From contig JAWQUS010000027.1 of assembly GCA_036365455.1 (NCBI GenBank), forward strand, positions 12,326,501-12,390,500: a DNA stretch of 64,000 nt, given 5' to 3'. Source of the DNA: Macrosoma leucophasiata. Lineage: Eukaryota > Arthropoda > Insecta > Lepidoptera > Hedylidae. Both the position numbers and the translations under genes were made by a program. Below the pieces are notes generated by a model. That model worked only from the letters and a program-made list of their open reading frames with translations. It did not search any database and was not told the DNA's origin. Below, piece after piece: positions 12,632-23,595 of the stretch (the stretch's first letter is position 1; each line of letters starts with the position of its first letter).

Positions 12632-14152
12632 TTAGTGAGTGAGTGTGTATATGTCTGCTTACATGGATTGTGTAGGTACATAAATTAAGGTAAGTATTTA
12701 ATTCCGGATAATTTTTTCTGTCTCCTCATAATCTAGATTAGATAACCAGCTTATAAGTTTCGATTTTATTTCATATTTATTTAGGGGAAGAACATGGTAC
12801 ATTTTGTCAATTTTGTTATATAAATATGAACTCATGTAGTGATATTGCGTACTTGCAATCTTAGTCCCAATGACCTCAATATTGCAAGGAGCTTTCCTTC
12901 TTCTTGTAGGTGGCGGAACTATATTTGGGACAGCCGAATGATGACGCAATACTGTTTGCAATATATATAGTTGTCTTATTGTCAAGACTTTGCTTTCCTT
13001 GTATAGAAGTGACGTGGAGTATCTAAACGGTCTAAATGACATAACTTTCAGAATCGCTCTGTGTACTCTTTCTAGTTGTAGTAGGTAGGTTTTTTGTGCT
13101 CCGCCCCATGCCGGAATGCAGTAACCTACGACAGACTTACAGAAGCATTGTAAACTAACATTAAGGTACTATGATCAGCGACATCTCTGAGTTTTCTCAT
13201 AATGAATATTAATTTACGTGCTCTTGCACAGACACTATCTAAGTTCATGCCAGTTTAAATTTTTGTCGATAATAACACCTAAATATCTTATGTTATCCGT
13301 TCGGTTGATTGTCAGACAGTCGCATTTATCAGTATCTAAACATGAGTGAACTTTGATAGAAAAATTTGATGGTGGACTATTTTGGTTAGATAGTGAAAAT
13401 GGTATATATTTAGTTTTGTCCAAATTGATGGTTAGGACATTATTATTCAACCATTGTAATACAATCTTTAGTGTTAATTCAGCATGTGATTTCACTGCAG
13501 ACCAGTCTGCCCCAGATATAATTATGGCAGTATCGTCAGCGTATGAGAAAATATTACTGAAGGGTACAGACAATTGACATAAATCATTAACATAAATTTT
13601 GAACAAGGTAGGCCCCAAAATACTTCCTTGTGGTACACCAAAAGTAAGAGGCAATTCATCACTTGTCACATTGCCAACTAGCCAACCTTTTGTGTCCTAT
13701 TGGTGAGGTAGCTTTCAAATAGCTTATAGCACGCTCCTCTGATTCCAATGCGTTGAAGTTTTCTCAGAAGAATCGGAATGCATACGGTATCAAAAGCTTT
13801 TGACAAGTCGAGAAAAACTGCAACGCATTTATTTGTTTTTGAGTCTAAATGCTCGAATACGCAATTAGATAGACTTAGAACTGCATCTTCTGTTGATGTG
13901 TGAGCACGAAAGCCAAGTTGATTTTTTGCTATAATATTGAATTTCTCCAGGTAGCTGTTAAGTTGTCTGTTCATTATTTTTTCCAAAGTTTTTGATAAAG
14001 TAGTGAGAACTGATATAGGTCTATAGCTATTAGGAGCATTAGCAGGCCCTGTCTTATATATGGGGTGAACTAGTGCAGTTTTAAAGGCCATGGGGAAAGT
14101 TCCGGATTTAATTGCTAGATTACAAATGTATGTTATTGGTGGAACAAGGTGT
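12250..14152 (-). pseudogene. 5'-truncated jockey/CR1-like LINE with broken reverse transcriptase
   Basis: Reading on the minus strand, the copy starts inside the RT domain at about 14152. The first frame (14091-13678) contains FKTALVHPIYKTG, SYRPISVLTTLSKTLEKIM, LGFRAHTSTEDAV and FLDLSKAFDT. A one-base deletion near 13680 shifts it into the next frame (13669-13235), which has GVPQGSILGPTLF, YADDTAI, LNLDKT-like and RYLGVIIDKNLNW. Several breaks follow before the C-terminal part at 13042-12698. The 3' UTR holds GT microsatellites and ends at an ATA-rich simple tail (12250-12262, plus-strand ATAATAATAATAAATG). The catalytic DLSKAFD and YADD motifs survive, but the frame is broken and the N-terminal endonuclease is absent. 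The exact clade is uncertain. Confidence 0.8.
12490..12646. repeat. GT/GC microsatellite inside a tandem duplication
   Basis: A unit reading AAAGATACATTAGTT plus ATATTCATA occurs at about 12492-12518 and again at 12540-12566. Each copy is followed by alternating GT (12521-12538) or GC/GT (12571-12623). It lies in the 3' UTR of the surrounding LINE. Confidence 0.7.
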
Positions 14153-14631
14153 CAGTCAAAATGATTCGATCGTTTGGGTCGCGACTCGACTTCGCTCAAA
14201 CGTATATGGGGTTCATGATTCTCGTGATTCGTGATGCGAGACTCCGAGACCGCGATCCACAAATTATGTCGCTCTCTATTATTCATTTTAATACAATTCA
14301 ATTGATTATCACTATAATATCATTTTTCAACTTTATAGGTAAATTTTACAATAAGATGACATGGTGCAGGGGAGTATGATCAATAAAACTGTAAACAAAG
14401 TGAAGTGTACTTTATGTAGTATGTAATAGAATTCAATTAAATCTCACCTTTCTACGAGAACCAAAGGATCCAAACGATCAACTTATTTAGTGCGTCAACG
14501 ACTTGATAATTTGTTTGGATTGTGATCGAATCAAATTAATTCTATCAACTGCGATCGACTCAGGTCTAACACAAAGCCATTTCACTCGAAAACACGCAGC
14601 TGAGCGGTCGCGTCACCCAGCGTTACTCCTT
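14153..14631. other. Unassigned spacer
   Basis: Contains GATCGTTTGGGTC near 14169 and the roughly complementary GATCCAAACGATC near 14468, which may be ends of an old inverted element. No gene is seen. Confidence 0.3.
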
Positions 14632-14808
14632 AAGCCTGGGTTGCACCACGATATTTGTTAAAGTTAAAGTTATTGTAACATTTCACATCCTTCTCTAACT
14701 TTAACAGATTTCTTAAAGTTAGAGAAGGATGTAAAATGTTACAATAATTTAAACTTTAACAAATACAGGCTAAGTGTTGTATGACAACACTTAGCCTGGG
14801 TTGCACCA
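14632..14808. mobile_element. Palindromic MITE-like element flanked by AGCCTGGGTTGCACCA
   Basis: A near-perfect palindrome at 14652-14765 has arms of about 53 nt and a loop of about 7 nt. Direct copies of AGCCTGGGTTGCACCA lie on each side (14633-14648 and 14793-14808), and a second palindrome, CTAAGTGTTGT/ACAACACTTAG, sits at 14770-14794. GGTTGCACCA also ends the element at 36830. There is no coding content; this is a non-autonomous foldback or MITE. Confidence 0.6.
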
Positions 14809-15821
14809 AGAGCGCAGCAGCGTAAAATAATCCTCCGTTAAAACTCTGCACAAGTTCAGTAACGGAGGCGGAGTTCCGTTACAACCCTAGTATGCATACA
14901 CCAGCATTTGACAGTTTTAGCTTAGGTTTGTCGAAAGTGGTCTCTTTCAAATATACAATAGGTATGTATGATGTTTTGTAATCAGCCAATTAAAAAAGTA
15001 GGTATCGTTCAGGCATGCTTGCAACTCACGTTTGCGTCATCATCCCTTAAAATGTTTAATATCTAAGCAGTGTACAATATGTACAGTCGGGGAACTGTCC
15101 TCTTGTTCAAATTCATTAAAATAATCATTTTAGTGCCATCGTATAACGTACAAACGTGATCAAGAGGCCACTTGCCTGATAGTTTTAACGTCAACTATGT
15201 CGTTCTTGAAACAGTATAATCTAGCGACAATGATAAATATGCCATTTATTTTAATGCCCTGGTCGGTAAAATAAACCCTTTCTTATGGAATGGTGTTTTT
15301 AATAAAAAAAAACATTTCATGCTCTGTTACCGCACACCGCAGAAGCTACGGGACCTGCGTAGCGTAGGCACTGCGTAGACATAAAGTAAAACAACGTAGA
15401 CGCTCATTAAAATGAATCTAGTCCAAGGCTGCTGTTTTATGTTTTTGAAACTTTTGTACGGATTAACATAAGAACTTCACGGCTATATTTCCTCACGGCG
15501 GTAAGCAGCAATAACCGCATACGCTCAAGATTTTCACGTATGTTGTTTAACTCAGAATAATGACATTTATCTATTGGACAATTTACCTCACTCCGGTAGT
15601 AACGGATCCAAAATGTTCATTTGCAAGGGGACTCATTCGAAGGCAGGTTCAGTATGCGTTTAAAACTTTAAACAATAAATATCAGCATAGTTAACTTTGG
15701 TTAGGTATATGATTTTGGGGCAAGGGCCCTCCCTCTAAATCCACTTCTGCATCTTAATGATAAAAACTCGTATAAAAACAAAAAAAAACATATATAAACT
15801 CGTAGGTAAGAGTTACATGGT

Positions 15822-15866
15822 AACATTAACTTTTTATCTAATAATTATTATCAAAAAGTTAATGTT
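15822..15866. repeat. Hairpin, arms AACATTAACTTTTT
   Basis: AACATTAACTTTTTAT is mirrored by its complement ending AAAAAGTTAATGTT about 15 nt later. Confidence 0.6.
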
Positions 15867-15888
15867 GTACCTATTCATAAACTACTAC

Positions 15889-15950
15889 CCACTAGACTAG
15901 ATTCCCAGTAGGTCGCGAGTTCGAGCCTCGCCTGAAGTCAAATTTTTCTT
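15889..15950 (+). repeat. tRNA-like (B-box) remnant
   Basis: GCGAG-TTCGAGC-CTCGC forms a perfect 5-bp T-arm with a 7-nt loop and is a good B box. No matching acceptor stem or canonical anticodon arm can be drawn upstream, and a poly(T)-rich stretch follows. A SINE head remnant is more likely than a working tRNA gene. Confidence 0.4.
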
Positions 15951-16470
15951 TCCATTTTTCTTTAAAAATAAAATCTATTCATAAAAACTAAATAATATAT
16001 GGTGGAAAGTAAAAAGTCTTAAAGAATCAAAGCCAGTTGCTTTCATTGATTCCTCATAATTACCTCATCGAAATAAAACAGTTTTTTCCTGTCAACAATA
16101 GTAGGAAAGTAAGTATCCAATACCTACATCCATAAACTTTAAAACTAAACATTTTATTTCAGTGAGGTATAATATTTTAAACACCAGAAGATGTCAGTAC
16201 ATTCTCAAGACAACAATACAATGACATTTCAACTGGAACTTTATTCAATTTTTGTGTATACCTAATCTTACACGATATTTTCTACTTAACTTGTTAATAA
16301 AACGTTCCACTGCAACTACAAAATAAACAACAAAAATTGAACTACTCCACTAACGTTTGACAGTAGCTACTTATCTAGCTACTTATCTAGATGTACTTCG
16401 GTGAAATAGATAGAAAGTGCCTACAGCTTATTGTACCTACCTATAAACATTTGAGATAATTGTAAATTTC

Positions 16471-17188
16471 GGGGTGTAAGTGGCGCCTTACCATCCTGGT
16501 GCCGCAGCCAACCTTACCTGCACGTGGTGCACCCTGCCGACCAGCAAACAAGGCTCTGGCGACTGGTTCCACATGGTTGCTGGGTCGGCACTACCAGCGT
16601 AATCCCTCCTAGTGTCCTGCTTGGTGGTAAGGTCCCTTGGGTCCTGCCTGGCTAGCTACCACCCTCAGGTCATAATCTGCCGCCAAACGTCTTCGGGCGT
16701 GTTCCGGCTTCCGAGCCTGAGAGCCAGTCCCCCCCTCCCCTCCCCCTATCCTCTTCCTCGTTCCTATCCTTGATGTGCACCGTATTATCCGCCCCCGGGG
16801 CCGGTATGTGTAAGGACATCTTGCGCTCAGGGGCGCAACATGTTGGCCCGGGGGCCAGGGAGAGCCGATGAAACGGTAACGGTCCGCTGCCGCCCACCGG
16901 TCAGTAGGGGACCCGAACCCAGGCCTCTCTATTAAACTCTGGCCTGGGAGGCTGTCCCGCCAACCGGTGTTAAGTCCCGTGTGCAGTCGTCGTGCCGGAG
17001 TAAGAGACCGGAGTGGGCCCGGCGCCTGTGCACGGGGGGGATCGGGGGTCCTTCCGTCCCCCGGACCAGCAAATTGCACCACCTCTGTGTGCAGATGGTC
17101 TGATGCACCTGCAACTTTGCCCCTCGGGCGGTCGATACGGTGCACATCATTATTTCCCTTATCCGACGCTGTTAGGAAGATTAAAAAA
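16471..17188 (+). other. 5' UTR / leader of the LINE at 17189
   Basis: GC-rich leader sharply different from the AT-rich flank, beginning at about 16471 (GGGTGTAAGTGGCGCC). The long frame is open upstream of the first ATG back to 16967, but only through GTG, so I do not count it as coding. A minus-strand frame here (17280-16609) is a shadow. Confidence 0.5.
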
Positions 17189-19954
17189 ATGGTCAAAAAG
17201 AAAAAAAAGAGAAAAAACGCAGCGGACGCCCCTCCCACATTTACTGTGGACATGTGCAACATCAGGGGTTTACATACCAACCTTAACGCCGTTCACCACC
17301 ACCTTGAAACGGCTAAGCCGGCCCTACTCTTTCTGACGGAGACACAAATATCCTCTCCACTTGACACATCGTACCTTACTTACCCCGGCTATACTCTGGA
17401 GAACACTTTCGTTCGCCGCGCCGGGGTATGTCTGTATGTCCGAGAGGATGTCTGTTGTCGCCGTCTTGACCATTTTGAAGACAAGGACCTGTCGCTATTG
17501 TGGGCACGCGTGGATTACAGTGGATCTACCCGAATATACGCGTGCGTGTACAGGTCCTATAGCGGAGACGGGGAGACAGCCCGCTTATTCGAGCACATCC
17601 AACAGGTGGTCGACACAGTGCTTGTGCAGTATCCTTCTGCGGAGTTGGTGATTCTTGGTGACTTTAACGCACACCATACGGAGTGGTTGAGTTCCCGGAT
17701 CACGGACTTCGCTGGAAGATCTGCACACGATTTCGCGTTGGCTAATGGACTCTCACAAGTTGTAACCGGGTTTACCCGGATACCAGATGTCGAGGGTCAC
17801 ACTGCCTCTTTGCTGGATCTTCTGCTGACCTCACATCCTGCCAACTATCAGGTGGTGGTCGAGGCTCCCTTAGGATCCTCGGACCACTGTCTGGTACGCA
17901 CAAAAACCTCATTGTCGGTTCGAGCGCCGCTGCGGCCCTCGGCAACTCGACAAGTGTGGCATTACAGGTCGGCAGACTGGGATGGACTGAGGGAGTTCCT
18001 GACGTCCTACCCATGGAGGCAGCTTTGTTTCTCGTCGGAAGATCCGAGCACGTGTGCCGATGCTGTAACCGATGTGATACACCAGGGAATGGAATGTTAC
18101 ATTCCGTACTCTGTGGTATCCATTGGCGGACAGTACCAGCCCTGGTTCGATAAGTCCTGTGCTGTGGCTTCTAGTCACAAGCAGGAGGCTTACAGAACCT
18201 GGACTGCGGCTCACGCTTGTAAGGATCCTAATGCCTCCGGCCTTAAGAGAGCACTCAACGCTGCATCCAGGTCCACTAAGCGGCGCATGGCCAAAGCGAA
18301 CTCGAAGCACATCGGTAGAGTTGGCAGAAAACTAATGAGGCACCCTCCCGGGAGCCGTGCCTATTGGTCTCTTGCCAAAGCTATCGAAGGGAATTTTTGT
18401 CGGTCATCTTTCCCACCACTGCGTAAAATTGACGATAGCCTGGCCCACACGGCAAAAGAGAAAGCTGACCTTCTGGGCAGCCTCTTTGCCTCAAACTCGA
18501 CTCTTGACGACATGGGTATCACAGCGCCTACCATCCCGCGCTGTGAAAGCTCTATGCCTGACGTCAAATTCACTCAGAAGAACGTCAGGCGAGCTCTTTT
18601 ATCCCTTGACGTCAAGAAGTCGAGTGGGCCGGACTCCGTCCCTGCGGTGGTGTTGAAGATGTGCGCTCCCGAGCTGACCCCCGTTCTGACGCGCCTGTTC
18701 TCGCTTTCCTACGATCAAAGAACCGTACCGTCTGCGTGGAAGACCGCCCTCGTGCACCCGATACCCAAAAAAGGGGATCGCAGTGACCCGGCCAATTATA
18801 GGCCTATAGTAATAACCTCCCTACTCTGTAAAGTCATGGAGCGTGTGATCAATACTCAACTGCTGCAGTATCTAGAGGATCATCAGCTGATCAGTGACCG
18901 CCAATATGGATTTCGTCATGGCAGATCTGCTGGTGATCTTCTAGTATATCTCACGCACCATTGGTCCCACGCCTTGGACAAGAGTGGGGAGGCATTGGCT
19001 GTAAGCCTGGACATTGCTAAGGCCTTTGACCGGGTCTGGCACAGGGCACTCCTCGCGAAACTTCCATCCTACGGTCTTCCCGAGAGGCTATGCAACTGGA
19101 CAGCCAGCTTTCTGTCTGAGCGTTATATACAAGTCTTAGTTGACGGTCAGCGCTCAGACAGACTACCTATCAACGCTGGTGTGCCGCAAGGCTCTGTGTT
19201 ATCTCCCACGCTTTTTCTTCTGCATATCAATGAAATATTGGAGCAAAACTCCAATTTTCATTGCTATGCCGATGATAGTACGGGAGATGCACACTACACT
19301 AGCCGTGGAAATGCCTCTCGGACACTTATCGAGGAAAGCAGGACTAGACTTGTGTCTGAAATCGAGCACTCTCTGGAGCGGGTCTCGGATTGGGGTCGAC
19401 TTAATTTAGTACAGTTTAACCCCTCGAAGACACAAGTCTGCGCGTTCACCGCAAAAAAAACCCCATTCATTGTAGCACCACAGTTCCAGGGCATTCCGCT
19501 CGCCGTTGATAAGAGTATCGGTATCCTGGGCGTTGACATATCGAACGAAGTGCAATTCGGGAGTCACATTGAGTGTAAGACCAAGTTGGCATCCAAAAAG
19601 TTGGGGGTGCTTAACAAAGCGAGGCAGTATTTCACATCGGGGCAGCTACTACAGCTTTATAAGGCCCAAGTGCGGCCCCATCTGGAATACTGCTCTCATT
19701 TGTGGGCGGGAGCCCCCAAATACCAGCTTGGTCCACTTGACTCCCTACAAAAACGCGCCGTTCGTATTGTTAACGATCCAGGACTTACCGACAGGCTCGA
19801 ACATCTGAGCCTGCGCAGAGACATTGGGAAACTGTGCGTGTTGTCAAAAAAAATCACACTATTGACATTTCGCCACAGAGAACATTGTAATATACTGAAA
19901 CATTTACCGTATACAATTACAAGCCTCCGAAGGTGTCACTGGAAGTTTTTCTAA
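17189..19954 (+). pseudogene. Non-LTR retrotransposon ORF (endonuclease + reverse transcriptase), 3'-truncated
   Basis: The frame is open from the first ATG (17189) to the TAA at 19952-19954, 921 codons; it begins with a basic stretch, MVKKKKKRK. An APE-type endonuclease follows: MCNIRGLHTN (17252), LLFLTETQI, ILGDFNAHH (Asp at 17660) and SSDHCLV (17876-17896). The RT domain has SSGPDSVPAVVLK, WKTALVHPIPKKG, PANYRPIVITSLL, YGFRHGRSAGD, SLDIAKAFDRVWH (Asp at 19010), AGVPQGSVLSPTLF and YADDS (19265-19279). All visible catalytic residues are intact. Homology stops near 19843, at a run of A, inside the C-terminal region (RLEHLSLRRDIGKLCVLS); the last ~35 codons read into AT-rich DNA. The normal C-terminus and 3' UTR are missing, so the copy is probably immobile. 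Clade assignment is uncertain (jockey-like by annotation habit). Confidence 0.85.
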
Positions 19955-20245
19955 TCCCGTCGCCAGTGCAATTAACCCAAACAACGAAGCTATTTCGCTA
20001 CATCAGGGCCATACTATACCTACATTTTAAAATTAGAACACTTAACCAGTAACTTTGTTTTGAAATTATGTCCTTTATCTAACTTAGAAAAGGTTTTGGC
20101 GGGAACAATGAAAGATGCGTGTGGTGCTCTTATTTTATTTTATTTTCTTGGTGTATTTTTGAGTTATATTAAATAAAGTTGGTGGCATTTTGTTTGATAT
20201 AAGCTTATTACAGTGCTCGGGTATAGTGAAATAGAATAACAGTGC
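19844..20245. other. AT-rich flank after the truncated LINE
   Basis: Starts with eight A at the LINE break. It holds an AATAAA near 20171, but no frame or recognised repeat. Confidence 0.4.
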
Positions 20246-21030
20246 GAAAACACGTTTTTTCGAGTTGCCTCCAAAACTTCATTGTAAATGTTCTGGTGAC
20301 CGACTGACGGACTGATAAATTGACTGACAACTCTGACTTTTACGTTGCATATAATACGAATACGAAAAATCTTTTTACTTGACACTGGCAATATGCATAA
20401 CAAGCGATGCCATAAAATTAAAAAAAAAAACTACTTAGAAATGTGTGTTAATTGTTCTATATTTAAATTGTAGTTTGTGTTAATTTTGCCACCAAACTAA
20501 CAGCGCTCATAACGTTTTAAAATTTATAGTGTTTGACATCCACAACACTCACTTCGTGAATTAAATATCCACCCCAAAATGGTAACCTTTTGTACGCTTT
20601 TTTATTAAGGTATGTTGTCGTACTGCGTACGGTTACCGACGCTGAGTAAAAAAAATGATAATTGAAACACCCCGCCGTGCGGACAGTTTCCGCGAACCTG
20701 TTATTGCAATCGTCTGTATCTACGCACTCACTCAGACATTCAAAGCAATTTTGAAGCTCGACTTGAGAGCTCTCGGGGTTTTGGATTTGGGCAGGTGCTG
20801 GGCGGAGCGTAGATTTCCTTTTTTTTAAATGTTATGGCATCGCTATTATGCATATCAAGTGTCAAGTAAAACGATATTTCGTATTCCTAATAAGCAGCGT
20901 AAAAGTCAGAGTCAGTCAGTCAATTTATCAATATGTCAGTCAGAGTCACAGTAATTCGAGTAAAGCGATGGCTACTTTACCAGAACATTTACAATGAAGT
21001 TTTGGAGGCAAGCCGAAAGGACGTGTTTTC
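20246..21030. mobile_element. Long foldback element (inverted arms ~185 and ~214 bp)
   Basis: The left arm at 20246-20430 is matched in reverse complement by the right arm at 20817-21030. Shared blocks include GCCTCCAAAACTTCATTGTA, TTACTTGACACT and GCGATGCCATAA. The arms are diverged by point changes, and the right arm carries about 40 extra bases near 20943-20980. The ~385-bp centre is single-copy in this window and non-coding. The outer ends share GAAAACACG. No target duplication is visible: the right end meets an RTE pseudogene, but I do not see RTE sequence on the left. It could be a foldback transposon or two opposed copies of one repeat. Confidence 0.65.
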
Positions 21031-21032
21031 AT

Positions 21033-21945
21033 ATAGAGCCTCTCTTCCTCCATGAAGTCAGCCAGCGTCTGGCCCCTAGTCAGAGAATATGTAATAATAT
21101 GCCCTGGTGTTACGTCGCCCATATGCAAATTGCCTTACTTTTTCAGCTCATGGTCGCCTCGAACGGCCAATTTCACGTTGAAATAATCTCCCATAACAAC
21201 GTTGTAGTGGGTTTTAGAACTATGCATGGCTCTGGTGTGCGGAGGTCGGAGCGTAGACCTGTACAACCTTCAACGAATACCGTTTGGTTATTCTGAGTAT
21301 TAGGTACGCCACTCTCGACGACACAGTCTCGATCTTGACGTTGTTCATGAAAGATTTTTAGACGATGAATCCGGCGCCACCCTGAGACAGTTGTTCGACC
21401 TCCCGGAAATAGAGCAGATTACCAGATTTGAGGGTTATCGAGTCCTGCCCTGTCTTTAGACCTAAGATAACACTATAATGTGCCATCGAAACCCGCTCAA
21501 TTCTTCCTCTAGTTCCGCCACCTTTTCGTCGGTCCGCATTGTCCGAATGTTGTATGTTGCCAGGGCCAGTTGTTGTTGTTTGTAGTGCCCTGGCATCTGC
21601 CGGTGATTCTTCGCACCCCGTGCCCCGCCGTTGCCATGACTGGTACCACCATGGTGAGGAATAGCGGAGCCGCCGGGGACTAGGGGCCGTTTTTCAGGTT
21701 GTGTGTCATAAGGGTGGAAATGCCATAATCGCCACGCTTGGCAGGCGGGTTGGTGACCGCAATGGCGGCAATTTTAACTCGATACGCTGCTGCCTTTCCC
21801 GCGTACTTATACGGCTATGGTTTGACCGCCATTGTTCGATTCTCGGTAGTGGCCGATGGGGTAATCAGGTCCCTACGCCATGGTCACAATGTTTTTGGAT
21901 GAGAAGGAAATTCTTCGATGTTACAATACAAACGTAGCGCCATAC
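21033..21945 (-). pseudogene. RTE-type retrotransposon fragment: leader and endonuclease domain
   Basis: Reading on the minus strand from about 21945, a leader is followed by LALATYNIRTMRTDEKVAEL (about 21580-21520), then GQDSITLKSGNLLYF, REVEQLSQGGAGFIV, KSFMNNVKIETVSSRVAYL, RITKRYSLKVVQVYAPTS, and YNVVMGD then KLAVRGDHELK and LADFMEEERL. This is the usual order of an RTE apurinic endonuclease. Frame changes and stops occur near 21460, 21360, 21225 and 21150, so it is dead. Homology ends at about 21033 against the foldback. The RT domain is absent here; fragments of the same type of element lie at 28177 and 33047. Confidence 0.8.
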
Positions 21946-22221
21946 TAGATATATTTTTCATATAAAAAAGTTGAAAAAGTAACATTATTTCGATTAAATA
22001 AATTTTCTTGTTAGCGTATTTGTTAGGTGTACGCAGCGTCTACGCGGAACTGCAAGCGATGTCTACGCTACGACGTTGGTTGTTGGTGTCTCGTGTTTTA
22101 AATTGTAATTTAGTCATTTATCTACACAACCATTGATAGTAATTAGGTACCTATTTCAAATGTATTTTTCACTGGACAAGTTTGTTTAAGTGACGAACAG
22201 TTCATCGAAACAACCGGTTGC
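21946..22221. other. Short spacer
   Basis: AT-rich with a CpG-containing block near 22025-22080 (GTACGCAGCGTCTACGCGGA) whose words also occur near 15358-15400. Too short and diverged to define a repeat. Confidence 0.3.
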
Positions 22222-22400
22222 AATGTAGATGCGTTGTCACTCCTGAGGTCTAAGCTCTTGCCTCTCTGCCGGGAATTACAGGGCCGTACCACCTGAACGG
22301 AACACGATAACGCTGAGCACTACCATTTTGCGACAAGTGCATTATGTAATGCGGTGGTGCCTACGGACGCGAGCTCCGTCACTGGAGCTCTACAACCAGT
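22222..22400 (-). repeat. Family A retroposon, copy 1 (partial)
   Basis: The sense strand is minus, starting at the CTGGT-like end near 22400 (here plus-strand TACAACCAGTA). It contains the family words GGAACACGATA, GCGACAAGT, GCGGTGGTGCCTACG and GAGCTCCGTCACTGGAGCTC. The poly(A)-proximal third is missing or diverged. Confidence 0.6.
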
Positions 22401-22702
22401 ACACCTGCCCATGTAATTCTAAATTATAATGATTGCAGTCGGTACAGTACGGTAAATGATGCATTTCAGATAAGGAAAATCCATACAGACCTAATTTGGG
22501 AATACCTACTGTAACAACAAAATACGTTATTTTTGACACGGAAAATAGTTCATGAAATTCGTTGTTTTCGGTGGTTTCTCGAACTCGTGCCAGGATATCG
22601 AACCATATTTGCAATGTACCTACCATAATTAAAATTAATCATAGTTTTTGTTGTATGAATATATTATTATCTCTGGGGTAATTCTAGGAATAATGGCTAT
22701 AG

Positions 22703-22885
22703 AAAATTGAGAATTAAAATCGTAACTTCACGCCTGTAATCCCCGAAGGGGTAGGCAGAGGTAAATGCATGCATTCAATCATATATTACATGCAAACACC
22801 CACGACTCGCCGGTTACGTTTTGGCCCATGTAACAGGTGGCGAACCTGTTGCCATCTCCGGGCACATTACCAAATAAAATTGAGA
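22703..22885 (-). mobile_element. SINE family B, copy 1, 5'-truncated, with target-site duplication
   Basis: The body at 22721-22875 begins on the plus strand CGTAACTTCACGCCTGTAAT, which is the SINE 3' end. It keeps TACGTTTTGGCCCATGTAAC and stops at CACATTACCAAA. The tRNA-like head is missing. AAAATTGAGA occurs just before (22703-22712) and just after (22876-22885). This is a target duplication, so the copy was truncated when it inserted. Confidence 0.7.
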
Positions 22886-22902
22886 GTAAAACAATACGTA
22901 AT

Positions 22903-23192
22903 TTTTTTTTTTTATCTGTTGGAATTGATAAACAAGCATGCAGTTCACATTGATGTTAAGTGACGACTGCAGCCTATGGACACCCACACAAAGACCAAGG
23001 TCGAAATGCAGATGCGTTACCACTGCTGAGGCCTAAGATGTTATGCCACTGTGCCGGAAATTACAGGGCCGTACATTACCACCAGACCGGAACACGATAG
23101 TGCTGAACACTACCATTTAGCGACAAGTATATTAGGTAATGCAGTGGTGCCTACGCCCGCGAGCTCTGTCACTAGAGCTCTACCACCAGTAA
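22903..23192 (-). repeat. Family A retroposon, copy 2 (full length, poly(A) end)
   Basis: A plus-strand poly(T) run at 22902-22914 marks the poly(A) end. The family body follows: AAACAAGCATGCAGTTCACA, CACACAAAGACCAAGGT, CCGGAAATTACAGGGCCGTA, GCGACAAGTATATTAGGTAA and GAGCTCTACCACCAGTAA. There is no tRNA box or open frame. From memory it recalls the poly(A)-ending 3' ends of a Bombyx LINE (CTGGTGGTAG... start), but that link is unverified. Confidence 0.65.
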
Positions 23193-23388
23193 AAGAAAAA
23201 AGGTTAAATTGAGATTAATTAATGATATGCGGACGGGTTGATCCTTGCCAGGCGATGGTTTTTGTACTTAGCACGTTATGATTCATCCCTATAAAAAATC
23301 TAGCCTTACAGGGCCAACGGTACTCGGAGGGTCCAGTATCTCTTGGACCAAAAGGACACGTTTGTATTATCTCGGCTTATTTCAAGAG

Positions 23389-23589
23389 TACAGTCAACGG
23401 CAAAAGTAGATGATGATCAAAATCGGACATTCAATACTAATACTAATTATCGTAATTTGCATCATTGTAGGTAATGTGGCGGTGAAGTGTTTCCAAAGTA
23501 GAAAATAGAGAACACTATTTTGACAAATTCCGATAATTTATTCGTATTGAATGTCCGATTTTAAACATCTTCTTTTGCCGTTGACCGTA
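23389..23589. mobile_element. 201-bp MITE with ~60-bp inverted ends
   Basis: The ends are TACAGTCAACGGCAAAAGTA and, at the right, its complement ending TTTTGCCGTTGACCGTA. Similarity between the ends continues through AAATCGGACATTCAATAC and TTATCG. CAAGAG flanks both sides (23383-23388 and 23590-23595), which could be a 6-bp duplication, although CAAGAG also recurs by chance at 23608 and 23623. No coding content. Confidence 0.7.
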
Positions 23590-23595
23590 CAAGAG

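Larger units (their letters stand above)
14809..16470. other. Intergenic DNA with small structured motifs
   Basis: No gene. It contains a hairpin at 15822-15866, a tRNA-like T-arm at 15931-15947 and a tandem TAGCTACTTATC near 16366-16390. Confidence 0.4.

Noticed and set aside
15889..15950. Functional tRNA gene
   Set aside because: Perfect T-arm but no acceptor stem or proper anticodon arm could be drawn; kept only as a tRNA-like remnant.
16967..17188. Extending the LINE protein upstream to 16967
   Set aside because: The extension has no ATG, only GTG, and lies in GC-rich leader; the first ATG is at 17189.
16609..17280. 223-codon minus-strand frame over the LINE leader
   Set aside because: A GC-rich shadow of the leader with no domain; the plus-strand LINE explains the sequence.
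22025..22080. Repeat linking GTACGCAGCGTCTACGCGGA here with similar words near 15358-15400
   Set aside because: Only short scattered word matches; not enough to define a family by eye.
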